The notes beneath the pieces were generated by a model that worked only from the letters and a program-made list of their open reading frames with translations, did no database searches and had not been told where the DNA came from. Shown piece after piece: positions 32,580 to 45,894 of a stretch of DNA of 64,000 bases. Numbering within the stretch: the stretch's first letter is position 1; every line of letters starts with the position of its first letter. This DNA comes from Marthasterias glacialis. Its lineage: Eukaryota > Echinodermata > Asteroidea > Forcipulatida > Asteriidae. Location: assembly GCA_911728455.2 (NCBI GenBank), contig OU452234.1:4872049-4936048 (forward strand), written 5' to 3'. A program made the position numbers and the translations under genes.

Positions 32580-35500
32580 AAAAAAAGAAAAAAAAGAAAC
32601 GAACTCATTAGAAGTTTTTTTGAAGAAATGTGTGATGAACAGCAAACGACACGTTATTTTCAAGTGGCCCTACAAGGCACTTGCCAAGACTTGTCGGATA
32701 TTATCTTAAAATGTAACACGGCTTTCCGGAAAAAAGTATCTCGAGTTGGTACAAAACAAAATGACAAAGCAAGTCACGTCCCCTCTTTATTTTAACCAGG
32801 GCAACGTGATAAGCAATCGCCGCTTCTCTCATTCAAGGATTAAGCGAGTAGGCTCAAATTGAATTCGGAACAATGAAGAAGACATCCCCAGAAATGTTTC
32901 CTGAAGACATTTAGTAAGAGGGTATAATTAAGAAGAATAGGGGCGGGGAGATGGGGGGTAGTACGGTTGCTTTTACTACACACTGTAATGGGATAGTTCA
33001 GATCGAAAAAAACAAACAAAACATCAAAGAGAGTTTGTGCAAAGGGCTCTGTGTAACGTTACTTCGTCAAAATTTTTACTAAAGAACAGTCAATATTAGT
33101 TAAAAACAAAATGAATAAATAAACATTGAAGAAAGCTTGATATAGAAATTATTATCAAATCACTATTTGCTAAAGATGATAAGAAAAGGGTATAATGACC
33201 TTTTAAAAACAGATACAATTACAATTATTAATAATGAAAAAACTATTAATTATCACGGCAAACAGCCCTTAAATTTTACGTATTTCGTTGCTATCATTTA
33301 AATTTTAATATATTAATAAGACGCGTATAAACGTAAATACTTTGAACGCTTTGATAATTGCAACAACCTTACTTAGGTACAAAACGCGTCGATTGGTAAG
33401 GTCAATGCTTCCACCGCGTTTATTTAGCTCAAGCGGTTTCATTTTGACCAGGAAAGACATATACGGCTGACAAGAATGACCCAGTTATGCACGCGTAACA
33501 CTTTGTTTAAAGCCTAATAAGTCAAAAGGAAACATGACGTAGTGGACACGTTTGTTATATTTGTGTGTGTGTGATATTTTACCCAGAACAATTTTGTTTT
33601 TGCGAATACCTCATACCGCGTCGGCCACTTTGTCGTTAGCCATAATATTGTTACAAAGTAAGTGCAGATACCCACACAAGATGTAGCGTTTTCAACACAA
33701 TAAACACTTGATAATCAAACAATCTGAAGGGTTATTGAACTTGTCACTTTCACCTTTAGATTGTTATTAAAAGTTATTACACACAAATGGTTGACGAACC
33801 GGAAGTGCTTGGGAATATCATCTGAACTTCCGGTTTCGAACGGAAGAAGAGTCATCCCAGGTCAACACACTGTATTATTCTTACAAAATCAAGAGGGACA
33901 AGGTGATGAAAAGCTGGATAAATTCATAACTTGATGACGTCATGAGACGTTGACATCTGTGTGGAGAGTGTATAACATTCTTCTTTTGATGAAAAATAAA
34001 CATGACTTTGAAACTTACCAGTGACCACTTCCAGTAAGCTATAAGAACAGGCGATTGTAGAAAAGCGCTGACTCAATGTCCATGAGCCTGCCACCGGTGG
34101 TGCAACACCCAGACGTCTGCGAGTATAAAGGTAAGTAGGCCTTGCTTCAGTCTTAATAGTTAGGCTCAGTTTCCTTTCCATTCATGGAGGAAATCATTCA
34201 TCCACGTGGTAAACAATCACTCCATTGCACAACACACCCAGACGTCTACACAGTCACTCTATCGCACAGCACCTAGACGTCTACTTGGTCTCACGTTTGC
34301 TTTTTCACGGACGGAAGCATGGCTGTAAACTGACAAGTTGGCATAATGCTCCGTGGGTGTCTCAATGTGCCGACTTCCTAGCCGAAAAAGCGTCCTCCAT
34401 TTCCAGGGATGAGCACCGTATCCATCGTGACAATTATCATCAATGCTAAGGCTTATTTCCTGTCAGTCAGTACGTATGGTCTCCCTGGAGAAGCGTTTCC
34501 GGTTCTCCGTTTCTTGACCACCAGCCAAAATGACTCTGTAAGTGTTTTATATTACTACCGCAAATCACTGACATGATATTTATCTTACCCCCTGTATTTA
34601 CGGTATACTGTACCCACAGATTGCAGTCGTAGAGCAAGTGTTCCATAGCTTTTGTCACCAATTCAATTCAACGCAATACTTTCCAAACCCACTGAATCAG
34701 GATCACCATCACTGAGTATCAGGGTTTAAAAGACTAAAAACAAGTGACACTCTCTACCGAGTCCATACTGTTTGTTCACTCCATAGATCGGTCTCCAACC
34801 AAGGGGGGCCGGGTAGAACAAACCAGCTGCGGGGTTTTTTCAGCTTCAGACGGATGGAAATGCCCTATCTCACGTATCAGACAAGCTCACCTCCTTCACA
34901 TATGAATGAGTCAAATTATGCACCCACTCACGTGTGTTGATTGACCGAGATCCATTTCTGTAATCCGTGATTGAAATACCATGTCCATTGTGTATGAACA
35001 TTTTAGACATTCCTGTTTGGGTGTAGCATTACGTAATGACCACTGCTCACTTTGTTTTCAAATAATTACTTACTTGTGTTCACTCATCCGTACGTAATAG
35101 CTTGCCGGTGTGCATTCCTACATGTTACACTTGACCCAAGGTAAACGCGTGCCAGCTATAAAGTGCAATGAAAATAAAAAAAAATCTTCACTTTTGGATC
35201 CGTACTATTGACCCCGTTCAGATGGAGAGGGCGATGTAGTTTGGACAACCCAAACTGAACGTGGTAAATAGTTCCGGTTTGACATTGCTATGTTCGCTGC
35301 AAATCCCTTAGACTTTTGGATTTTTGGTGCAAGAGGGTACGGATAATGAGGCTGGTGTGAGGAAGGTTTAATTTGGAAATTGCTTCATTACAGGTGGGTG
35401 TGTTTGTGTGTATAAAGCCATACGTCCTAAAACAAAAACGACAAGCGATCACAGTTGCCGTTTCATTGGGGAACAGCAGCGTTTTTTGGGACAAACAGTG

Positions 35501-35940
35501 GATACAAAAGACAATCGTGCGCCACCTTAACTTAGCAAGAGTTCTAAACTTGGCCCGAACCTTAATCTAGCCTCGACCTGCATGCTTAAAATTTGTACCT
35601 ACATGTCGCCCAAACCTTAATTTATCCTCGACCTATTCCTAAAAGCAGGCCTTGTAAATTAACTGCCTACACAGTGTGCAGAATTTGCAAATCCAATTCT
35701 AGTACAGTTTTTTTTCTTACATTCCAAAATGGCGCAACCAAGATTATTGGTGGTGGTGACGTCAGGAGAATTGGCTCAACATTGCCATGAGAAGAGTGAA
35801 AAAGTCAGGGTCAGAGGTGGGTCCGGAGCACCTTTTTGCCCATGGGGGTTGCTCGGCAATCGTAGTGATTAAAACTGCATTTTTTCTCTGCAGTCGATTG
35901 ACAACATAGATCTCTTAGTCTTGGTTCCTTGTTTCTCCAT
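32580..35940. other. Intergenic stretch, no gene recognised
   Basis: It is AT-rich to about 33400. Around 34090-34290 the short motif 'cagacgtct' recurs several times. There are scattered 60-90-codon frames without splice or start context. I see no supported gene. Confidence 0.4.
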
Positions 35941-35944
35941 TCAG

Positions 35945-36026
35945 TGTCTTAGCTTACTGATGGGGGACAGACGATCTTCGGAGGATCACGAACACGCTGT
36001 CATCATCAACTGCTAGCTGTGAAAGG
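35945..36026 (+). other. Splice-bounded 82-bp exon candidate, probably non-coding
   Basis: A very good acceptor (tccttgtttctccattcag) and a consensus donor (AAAGG|gtaagt) bracket 82 bp. All three frames contain a stop, so it would be a UTR or lncRNA exon. It lies on the strand of gene 3, 3.9 kb upstream of that gene's signal-peptide exon, so it could be a 5' UTR exon. Splice sites alone can arise by chance. Confidence 0.3.
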
Positions 36027-36360
36027 GTAAGTAAAAACCCAAAGTTTCGCAAGATCCATAGACTCTTGGATACTGAAGCAGATTGGGACCATCTTATGGA
36101 TGGCGGGAAACCATAACCTACTCTTGTTTTGAGAGAGAGATGGCGAGGTGGTGGGAAGTTACATTGAATGAATGACATGTGTGATAGGTTTTGACTACGC
36201 ACTGGGGAGCTGTACGAGCCAGTGCCGGGGGGAGAGTGGCGTTGAGAACCCGAGATATCTGTTAAAGATGGCAATCTGCGACCTTGGACATGATTCTAAA
36301 AAATCTCAATGACATCAGCTGAAACTCGGGATTATTTCGTTTTCAGATCCCTGGCCATGT

Positions 36361-36660
36361 TAAAGACTTTGAATTAAATTAAAGCCCCAGATCAACATTG
36401 GTAAACTGACTGTAAATGCTTCTACTCTTTGCACAAATCAAGATATTTGCAACAAAACCAACCTGTGAAAATATCAGCTCATTTCGTTGCTTTAATTGCG
36501 AGAAAAACGGTCTCACTTAGACGAAAACTAATTTTGGATCTTATTTCATTTATTATTTAAAAACGATAGGTAGAAATATTTCAAGGAAAGTTTTCCACCA
36601 TCATTATCTTTATAGCATGTAAGGCATATAATGTAAATCTGTGAACATTTGTGTTTTCTT
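36361..36660 (+). repeat. Dispersed 'ATTAAAG' repeat, copy 1
   Basis: The blocks 'gaaaatatcagctcatttcg', 'gacgaaaa', 'ttttggatcttatttc', 'aaaacgatag' and 'agaaatatttcaaggaaagt' recur in order at 48326-48690. The layout suggests an old non-autonomous element. Confidence 0.7.
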
Positions 36661-38040
36661 TTTACCAATGTTGAGCTGGGGCTTTCAAGAATCGATGAGT
36701 TTTAGAAATAATAAGCACCTCTTTACTAATATGACCTTTGACCTGTACATAAAAACAATCAATGCCCTGAGAAAACTAATTGTACTATATTCAGCTTCTA
36801 TCCATCAAACTACGTCAGAATCCGTCCATATTTCAACCGCACACAGTAAATTTTAAAATTTTACAAAGTTTACTGATATTATTGTTATGAGCAACCATTT
36901 GTCTTCCAATCAAAGACAGGAAAAAAGGACAACACTTTTATTATCTCCTCCCTGAAATCAACTAAACCTAAGGAACCCTTACACTGAGTGGTGTTTTTCG
37001 ATAACAAGTTGGTAATAGGGCAATTACCTCGCTGCGATTCTTCTGTACCGTGCTCCACCTTAAAATACTATAATGGGTTCGGCGATAGCGGGTACAATCT
37101 GTCACATGACCTTTTAGACGATGAAAATCAGTCCCCCGACCTTTGGAAACATAAGGTGAAGTTTGAGTAAATAATTACCTCATTACCCGGTGGTGAAGAA
37201 CCGCATTTTTTTTCTTAAGTTTTACCATTGGATTTGCAGAACAGTAAACCGTGTGTGTGTGTGTGTGTGTGTCTGTCTTTGGTCACGTGTCTGGGAGGTG
37301 ATTCAGCGCAGTGCCTCCTCCAGCAAAACAAACAGGCTGGTAGACTTGAAAACAAGTCCCTGGATTATAGTTTGTTCACTTAAGGGACGACTCCGAGATT
37401 TGATACACATGCTCCAACGTCACGGTCACTTAAGTTTTGACTACATACTTTTTGAAATCAAAAAAGGCAAAGAAAGTAACTGGTTTGAATACGATCCTGT
37501 TCCTCCTTTTCTTAGGTGGTTTCAAGTTACAGGAATTTTCGTTGTGGGATAATTTAAAGATAAATAAAAAAAGCACCGGTCTTTAAGAAAACAACAAATT
37601 AAAAGTATTACAAAAATCAATCACACGAATTTCAAACATAAAATGTTATGGTAAATGAAAAGCCTGAAAATATATCTTCACACTTTTCATCTACAGCCAT
37701 GTTTAGTTTCCTTTTTTATCGGAGTAGGTCACATGACTTTTTTGCTGACATTGTTAACATGGAAGCTCTTGGTGTAGATTGTCCAACCACTATGAAAATA
37801 GTTACAAAGAACTATTTTTTTTTAGAACCGGTAGCTACGGCGTAGGCAACAGTTCTTAGTTCGACTCTGGTTCCAGCGTACACTTATGTTCCGGACGCTC
37901 ATCTCCAAAAGTGCATGTCTAGAACCGAATTCAGCCAATCAAGGCAGTGTCTGGGCATTTGCAAAATGTCACTTTGTTCACTAATACAGTTTCCTCAGGC
38001 GACAGTCTCCCTTGGTCCAGATTAGTAGCAGGCACGTTGA

Positions 38041-38340
38041 ACATGGCGTCACAAGCTCAAACAGCGCCCTCACTGAGGCTAAGCAATGACATGCCCAACT
38101 AGACGTGACGTCAAGTGAAACCTCTCCATTGGCTCGTTGAATATGATAACACGGGTGCAAACAGCGCCCTCACTGACGTCGGGCTATTATTATAACACGC
38201 CCCTGTACATCAATATAGCTCCATGCAAACCCCAGGCTAGCAGTCGGCTTTGTGACGTCACGTGAAACCTTTTCCATGATAGTATGATGTCACAAGCTTA
38301 AATAGCACCCCCACTGGGCGTATACGAGAAGACACGCCCA
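38041..38340 (+). repeat. Diverged tandem repeat of about 100-140 bp
   Basis: 'aaacagcgccctcactgagg', 'aaacagcgccctcactgacg' and 'aaatagcacccccactgggc' mark three units. Each is accompanied by 'gacgtca(a/c)gtgaaacct' and 'acacgccca'. Confidence 0.7.
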
Positions 38341-38484
38341 AGTTGACCTAAGTGCACTGCGTACGACCTTGCACAGAGGTACACCTAGCTGTACTTTTCA
38401 TCTGCTTGACATCAGGTTTGTGGTTTGTGCAAGTGGTCGTTCAGGATGTCATGCATAAATGGAACTTTAACAACTGAAAGGAAA

Positions 38485-38735
38485 AACCTTCTATCTTAAT
38501 GCAAAAGAGTGAAAACCCACTCTTTTTGTCCGCCATACCACTCTTGCAAGGAGCCATATGGCGGACAACTCTGTTTAGAGTGAAAAAACATGTATTTCCA
38601 CTAAGATTCAGAGTGAAATTCACTCCACTTTCACTCAAAAAAGAGTGGTGAAGAGTGGGTTTCAGTCTCAAAAGAGCCAAACGGACACCACTCTTGCAAG
38701 CGAGTGAAATGTTCACTCTTTTTACATTGAGAGAG
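38485..38735. repeat. Inverted and direct repeats of an 'AGAGTGAA' motif
   Basis: 'aaaagagtgaaaacccactc' at the left is roughly inverse to 'aagagtgggtttcagtctca' at the right. 'ccactcttgcaag' occurs twice. The last 25 bases of the window (aagagtgaacacttcactct) carry a similar motif and may begin another copy. Confidence 0.55.
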
Positions 38736-39270
38736 TTTGTTGTATGTTCCCTTGTAGAGTACTGGTATGAACTTCATAATCATTAAGCTTTCAGACTGAT
38801 TACCAGGTACAACGAACTAGAAAGATGTCCATTTTTACGGCATAAGACTTCGGAAATTCTCTACGTTTTTCGCCTTGTTTACGATCATTCAGCCCCGAAA
38901 CTCTGAAACGTGGATGGTCACTCCAAACTTTCGTAGCTATACCTTTGACGTAAAATGCAGAACTAATATGATAAAACATGTATGTGTGGATTTGAAAGTG
39001 ACTCATTTTCTGATGAGTGTCGTGTACATCAAAAATGCAATTTTACAAAGCATATTAAGTATTGAAGAAAGTATTAAAATGTTAAGCGATGATTCATAAT
39101 CTTGTCTTTTTTTCTTGTCCCTGCACGTTTTAATTTTCAAAAGGAAAACGAAATATTTGTAAAAGGAAACTACTAGGGAAATATATTTAAAAAATAATAA
39201 ATCCATTTAATTTCTATAGATTAATGTTAGATTACAGGACTGGTATTTACCGGGGGGGGGGGGAAGAAAA

Positions 39271-39515
39271 AAAAAGAATTTGAAGACCACGATTTTAATT
39301 TCGGTTGTAACAATCGAAATTAAGAACAATATGTTTTTATACATGTTGAAAAGTGTGCACTTTTTTTTACTATTTTCTCCTGACTCAGACGACGGATTGC
39401 GCTCAAATTTTGACAGTAAAAGTTTTGTTTTTCCTTGTTTTCTCCCGTGTATCATATTGAATCAGACAAAGAAAAAGAACACTGCACTATCAGCTTTACC
39501 AATCCTATGTTGTAT
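39271..39515 (-). mobile_element. Half of a foldback element (family D)
   Basis: 'gattttaatttcggttgtaa', 'caatcgaaattaagaacaat', 'tcagacgacggattgcgctc', 'agaacactgcactatcagct' and 'ttaccaatcct' match the right arm of 54067-54620, which is the inverse of its left arm. Confidence 0.65.
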
Positions 39516-39939
39516 CTTTATAACAGCTGCATTATGTATACCGATTTAAAAGCCTTGACCTTCATGGCACACCGCATGTACCTTTTACAATTCTAACTCG
39601 CTGTACTGCTCATTGGCTGTTCAATTCCTAGGATTCCGAGTTAGTCACCAAGCTGACGAGGAGTACAAGGCTAGTCTATGTTGTCCCAGGCCCCTGTTGA
39701 ACAAGGGAGAAGTCAACCCGAGTGATGTCATCATCATTTCCCCCTTTTCCTGAGCCGGCTCCGTGCGAATGAACCACGGGGGGTAGTCACTGGGACGTGC
39801 TCGCTGCCTGCACACCGTCCACGCCTAGGGATCATGCGGCTTGCCCTAAGCCGGCTTCTGCGCCTCTCTGTAAACGCTACCTTCGTGCGATGTAATGACT
39901 GAGCTAGTGAAAGGATTATAGGATACCCAGAGAATAATC

Positions 39940-40042
39940 ATGGTGACAACGCTCTCGATTTTGTCGATGGAAACGCTGCGGTATTTTGTCCTTCTGTGTG
40001 TCTTACTTTCGCTGCAAGGGAGGCGTTGTCGAGCAAGTCAAG
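39940..40042 (+). CDS. Gene 3, first coding exon: signal peptide
   Basis: The frame is 34 codons plus one base from an ATG in good context (ATCATGG) to a consensus donor (CAAG|gtaaga). It reads METLRYFVLLCVLLSLQGRR at its core, with MVTTLSILS before it; the hydrophobic core FVLLCVLLSL is a clear signal peptide. The phase-1 end is the same as exon 1 of gene 2. A short upstream ORF starts at an ATG about 110 bases before. Downstream exons were not recognised in the remaining 24 kb, so the product is unknown. The shared phase, strand and neighbourhood make a cluster paralogue plausible but unproven. Confidence 0.55.
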
Positions 40043-41314
40043 GTAAGACACTTTTCTTCATAATGGTTGCAATGATCGACAAGAAATGTTCTTGGTCTTC
40101 TTTCCCCACATGTTGAAAGTATGGTTCTTTATAAAAGATCTTGACCGTCAATATTTTAAGAAGACTATCGGTCGACATGGAAACACTTTATAAAATGTCA
40201 AATGAATTTTTGTCGAGTTTGGAAAGTTATTTTTATTTTGGTTGCGCGGTGAATGGTCGAGCATATCACCGATCTGGCTGTTTTGTGCTTAGAGTGCAAG
40301 CTTATCGCATAATCAACAGAAATGTCAAAGCAATGATCGACACCAACAATTAAAACAAATTTCTTCGTATAAACTGTACTGTGATTGAAGGCAGAATAAA
40401 TCGACTGTTGGCTTTTGCGCTACCAATAACAAAACAATGCATGGATCCCGGAATGTGAAATTGAAGGAGTTGATCGACACGGAAATAAGTTCTTACCGAT
40501 TCGATCGACACGGATTGTTTTAACAGTCCCCCATTTTAAGACGGTTACAGGTTTTTAAATAAACATAACAAAGGCAACCTCAACAGATAATTTGATTGTT
40601 TTTCACAGACTTGTAAATATTTGACGAGCACACCATTCACTCATCAATCAATACAACTCAAACCATAACTAAAAACGATCGACACTTCTTTGTTTACTGT
40701 CACGTCCTCACGTTCTGCTACAACCCAACGAGTTTTGAACGAAACTGATATATACCAAACAATATCCTCTCTTTCGCGTCATTCTCTTTGCCCCACCCAT
40801 CCATCGGATGAGCATCAAATTAAAATTGAGCTCATAACTTATGATAATGTTAGTAGCTTATTATGTTCGACTCGTGATAAGCCTTATCCAACATCCCTTA
40901 GCTTGATACGACAAGCCCTAAACTTAGAAGGGTATTTAATTACTTTAAAAGCACATCACTTAAGTTTTCTTGATATAACACTTCCCGCTCGTGTAAGCCC
41001 ATGTGTTCCGTTGTAATGAGGTTTGCTGGGAGCATCTTCGCCGGATGGATGCAATACTTATTAGGGTAACATCTACAGACACCGTGAAAGTCATTATTCA
41101 CGCTTGTTTTACATTACTGGAAGGGGAACTTTAGCCGTATAAGCCCATAGGATGTGTTAATTTCTTGAATTATGCCAGGGAATTTTCAGGTGAGTTTTCT
41201 TTTCTTAGGAGCATTCTGGAAGTACTTTTTTTTTTAGAATTTCAATGCGGAAACACGTCTTGAGCGTTTCACAGTGTGAACAGTCTTAAACTTTTTTTAT
41301 CAAACCCTTTTTTA

Positions 41315-41575
41315 AATAGTCTGTAACTAGCTTCAGTTCCTAAACTAGGTTTCAAACCAGATTTGTTTACTGGTTCTTAACTAGCATTCCAAACTAGGTT
41401 TGAAACCACCTTTTATCTGGTTCTTAACTAGCGTTCCAAACTTGGTTTTAAACCAGCTTTTAACTGATTTTCAACCAGCGTTCCAAACTATAGGTACTAA
41501 ACTAGCTTTTAACTGGTTTTTAACTAGCTTTTCAAACTAGGTTTAAATCCAGCTTTAAAATTCTTATAACCTTCG
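41315..41575 (+). repeat. Degenerate tandem repeat of about 55-60 bp
   Basis: 'ttcttaactagcattccaaa' then 'ctaggtttgaaaccac' recurs four to five times with drift (variants 'aactagcgttccaaac', 'accagcttttaactg'). Confidence 0.75.
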
Positions 41576-42054
41576 TAAACTAGTTTTTTTTACACCCTTG
41601 GCAAAGTTCGTTCCTTAGGAGATATCAACTGTGTGATTACAAATGATCAAACTTTGTTCAACCACGTAGAGCTTCAAATTGAACTCGCCCAATGCGTTCA
41701 TTATCGGTTAAAGTAATGTTGTTAGTAAAAAAAAAAATAATAATAAAAATGTTAGTTCTCTTTTGGTTAGTTTGGTTTATTTCCAATAGTACAATATAAA
41801 TATAGCACTGGTTTATGACAGTCAGTAGACTTATTTAATAACTAACTAGTAAGAAATAATTTAGGTGCATCAACTACCTGTAGGAGTAGCATCCAGGGGT
41901 CCATTTGGTGCCTGATATGTGACAAAGGGAATCCCCCCTGAATGTCCCACCAGTCTTTCACACTCTGCCCCTCTTGTTCAAAATGTACCCGTGGAAATCT
42001 TCTTAAGAATTCCTGAGATTCCCAGAAGGCAATGAAAAAACAATGGGAGTTGCG

Positions 42055-42076
42055 GGGGGGGGGGGGGGGGGGGGGT
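42055..42076. repeat. Poly-G run
   Basis: An uninterrupted G run of about 20, one of several in the window (others near 62, 9897, 14160, 39250 and 55862). Confidence 0.9.
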
Positions 42077-42659
42077 GGTCGGTGCTCGATATGTGGCCGT
42101 ATGGGGGAGCACCCAGTCTGCTGGTAAATTCTACATCAGTGGGTTCAAATAACACATGCGCAATGGAAGTGATCAAAATATTAAATGGATAAAAAATGTG
42201 ATTGTCTTTGACTCTTAACTGGGTCTATCAAATATACTCGTGTTACGGTGTGGCTACAATTTTGAATAAACTTGTTCTTAATGTCTTTGTCAGCCAAGTG
42301 AGAAAACTGCGGCTTTGCCAATGAATTTGCTATACCTCTTCCTGACTTTCCACAAAGTTTGAAATGTTCATGGTAATCACCATAGGCTATGCGTTCGGCA
42401 CCATTAAGTCCCACGTGAACTCATTTTCTTATTCGCCATCAGATTTGGAAAAATTCCAAGCACTTGCGAATGAAGTTATTCACACGCCGCTAACAAGAAA
42501 TTGGGGGAAATGCCATCATCTGTCAGACAGCATTTTTGTGGACATTGCCAACTTGTGTTAAAATCACGTTTCGATTTTTGGATGATAGTTTTGCTATAAA
42601 TAGCATAAGTAATACACCACACCGAGGATAATTTGATTCAAAGTGTTAACTTCGACAAC

Positions 42660-42920
42660 AGACCGATCCGTTAAGCCCCGCCCCTTACTTGTTGACCAAT
42701 CACAGTCTTGGCTACGCCACTGAAAGTCCGACAAAAGTCAGACACGATAAAACCCCATTGGAAAATATGTAAACACGCGTGTGCGTAGTTGTAATGCGCT
42801 TTCATGCCGTGCAGTGTGGAATTGAAGAGACGCACAATGTACTGCCCACGTGTGCACTAGTGATGCAGCCAATGTTGTGATTGGTCAATATGTTTAGGGG
42901 CGGGGCTTAATGGTCGGTCT
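42660..42920. mobile_element. MITE with about 45-bp inverted termini
   Basis: 'agaccgatccgttaagcccc' then 'gccccttacttgttgaccaa' is inverse to 'ttggtcaatatgtttagggg' then 'cggggcttaatggtcggtct'. The interior is unique and non-coding. Confidence 0.85.
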
Positions 42921-43780
42921 ATTCTACTAGTAAAACATATAGAGAGATTTACTTCGCGTTGTGCTCAACCGAAACCTTGTGAAGCTCAAACCAAAGGTTC
43001 GAAAACTGCTGCAGAAATCATAATTCTTTTGACACCCTGGATGAGTTTACTCACTTGTTCTGGTATGAATCAAATTAGGTGTGGATTAGAACAATGGTTC
43101 ACTCTTTAGACTGAATTACAATTGTGACACTGAAAGGTAATCAACACTCAACACCTGTTCGAGGTCATGGGAGACAACTTTTCTTCATTTCGCAAATCTC
43201 CAAGGCGCAAAAAAAAGTGAAAGCGTGGAAGCTGAAACTCCACTTTGTGGAAAGGTGATGCGTGTATTAGACGAGAGTATTGAACAGGATGGGTGACTGT
43301 AGCCTACCGTAAAGCCCCAGCTAAACCCGGGGGAATTTCCTAGCTTGGTTATGGGCTCCTCGTGGAATAAATTCACGCCAACGTGTATAGGTTCATTCGG
43401 GAATCACTGATGACACGTGGTTTAAAGTGCTTAAAGTTCGTCCGGGTCACAGTCAATGTGGCTTATGGTGTTTTTGAATTGACGGGTTAAGTAACAGTTG
43501 ATAAACCGGATTTTTTTTGCTGAACACTTCGTGTGAAAATAAGAAGTCCCAAGAAGAGACCATTGTTGATGTTCAAATATGCACTTTCTTCGGGTATATC
43601 ATTAATACGTTAAGTTTTTTTTCATGTCCATTTGTATTTTACGATTATGGTTGATGATTGACGAGTCGTTTTTCCCAAATAGACCTGACCAGCCTACGAG
43701 GTCAGGATGACCCTGAAAATGTGTTGACTTTCATACCCAGCATTCCCTTACTGTTAGCAGCCATTGTGACCTGGAATGGT

Positions 43781-44640
43781 GGTCATGCTGACCCAGATTG
43801 CTAGTCATGCTGACTTGGATTGCTGGTCATGCTGACCCAGGATTGCTGGTTGTGCTGACGCAGATTGCGAGTCATACTGCCCAGATTGCTGGTTGTGTTG
43901 ACCCAGATTGCTGGTTGTGCTGACCCAGATTGCTGGTTGTGCTGACCCAGATTGCTGGTTGTGTTGACCCAGATTGCTGGTTGTGCTGACCCAGATTGCT
44001 GGTTGTGTTGACCCAGATTGCTGGTTGTGCTGACCCAGATTGCTGGTTGTGCTGACCCAGATTGCTGGTTGTGCTGACCCAGATTGCTGGTTGTGCTGAC
44101 CCAGATTGTTACTCATACTATCCATATTGCGTGTTGTGCTGACCAAGATTGCTGGTCATGCTGACCCAGATTGATGGTCATGCTGACCCAGATTGCCAAT
44201 CATACTGACCCAGATTGCTGGTCATGCTGACCCAGATTGCTGGTCATGCTGACCCAGATTGATGGTCATGCTGACCCAGATTGCCAATCATGCTGACCCA
44301 GATTGATGGTCATGCTGACCCAGATTGCCAATCATACTAACCCAGATTGCTTGTTATTCTTAACCAGATTGCTGGTCATGCTGACCCAGGTTGCTAGTTA
44401 TGCTGACTCGGATATCTAGTCATACTACCCAGATTGCTGGTTATTCTTAACCAGATTGCCAGTCATACTACCCAGATTGCTGGTTATTCTGAACCAGATT
44501 GCTGGTCATACTACCCAGATTGCAGGTCACGCTGACTTGGATTGCTGGTTATGCTGACCCAGATTGCCGGTCATGCTGACCCAGATTGCTGGCCATACTG
44601 ATCCAGATGGCTGGTCATGCTGACCTAGATTGCTGGGTTT
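43781..44640. repeat. 22-bp satellite array
   Basis: About 39 units of 'gctgacccagattgctggtt' plus two bases make up the array. It is very regular at 43900-44100 and drifts toward both ends (variants 'catgctgacccagattgatg'). Because 22 is not a multiple of three, frames cycle through the array every 66 bp and give artificial 22-residue repeat proteins on the minus strand. Confidence 0.95.
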
Positions 44641-45894
44641 TGAAGCCTGACCATAGCGTCCAAGCCTTGAAGGTTGCAGGCGGGCCCCTCCCTCGCCCGG
44701 AACCTGTTTTTGATGTAGCCTTCTCAACCTCAAGAAAGAAGGGGGGAAAAAGCCGTCACATGCCTCTGACTCACGGACCAGTTTGTTATACACCCTATTC
44801 ATGTCAATGGAAGGGCATATGGGAGCTATGCTTGAACTCTTGACCCCGCAATTCATGCTGTCAATTTGCGACACTCAAACAGAGCGTGCAGCATTAAACC
44901 AATTCTGATACAGTGTTTGATCCCATGCGATAACATCTCCCGATATCAATTATGATAATTCATGTCCCAATGTGCTGTTCCACTTAAGTACAGAACAAAT
45001 CCCGGATATTCCCCCCTAACAAATCCGTTATCTTATCCAGATTCGGGATATGGATTGTGATCGCTACATCTTAGCGATATCCCCGAGATTGGTTTCGTTC
45101 GTGTCGTAATGGATTATACGCCACCAACGGCCCGGAAGTGATTTGTAAGCCTTTACATGAATAATGATCCTTTTGACCTAATTGTTCATGTTGTACAGTT
45201 GTCTGATGCTAAAAGACGTCTGCCAGTGAGATTCGTCTCCCACGTAACGAACGGGAGAAGAGACTCTAGGCTTAAGCGTGTCCTTGTGCGCTCCTTTTCA
45301 GACAAGCTCCACTGAGCGACAAAATATCCTGGCTTAAAGATAAACTGGTGCGTACATACTCAACCACGAAGACTAACCGTGACACTCTTCTAGTAAGATG
45401 AAACAAAAGAAAAGAAAAGGACAGTTGTGCTCTTCGTTGTGACAACCTGTTCCCCATTTGTACAATAATACTTAGTGGTTTGCTCGTGTGTCAACTTCCC
45501 AAGCTCCGTGAACAATGGACGTGCTGCTCATTACAATACACCAGCGTTTGTCATTAATTCTACCAATGAACAAAGCGAAACTGCATGGTCACCAAGATGC
45601 CCGTGACAATGTGTTGTTCTTGTCACTTGAACGCACTGTGGGCGTGATGCTTTATGACAATACGCTGCTATGTCATCTGTGCCGTATCACCTGTTCAAAG
45701 CTGTACGACTAGGCTTAGGTGTTCGGTTATGTTTTTCTGCTCTGTTGGAAAAGGTCGTTCCAAGTTCGAAGGAAACTCTTTCAAAGCCCCCTCCCCTCCC
45801 CCAACACACACACTCATACACACATGTCTGCGGACCCCGTAGACCGGGAACTTGTCTTTGATGTCCCATTGTTTGGACTTGGTTTTTTCAACCA

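Noticed and set aside
40690..41016. 109-codon frame with two YxxI/V-like motifs
   Set aside because: It begins at a TTG, has no acceptor or donor of note and lacks the Pro/Ser-rich character of the receptor tails.
43805..44874. Two minus-strand frames with 22-residue QHNQQS repeats
   Set aside because: They arise because the 22-bp satellite returns to frame every 66 bp; there are no start or splice signals.
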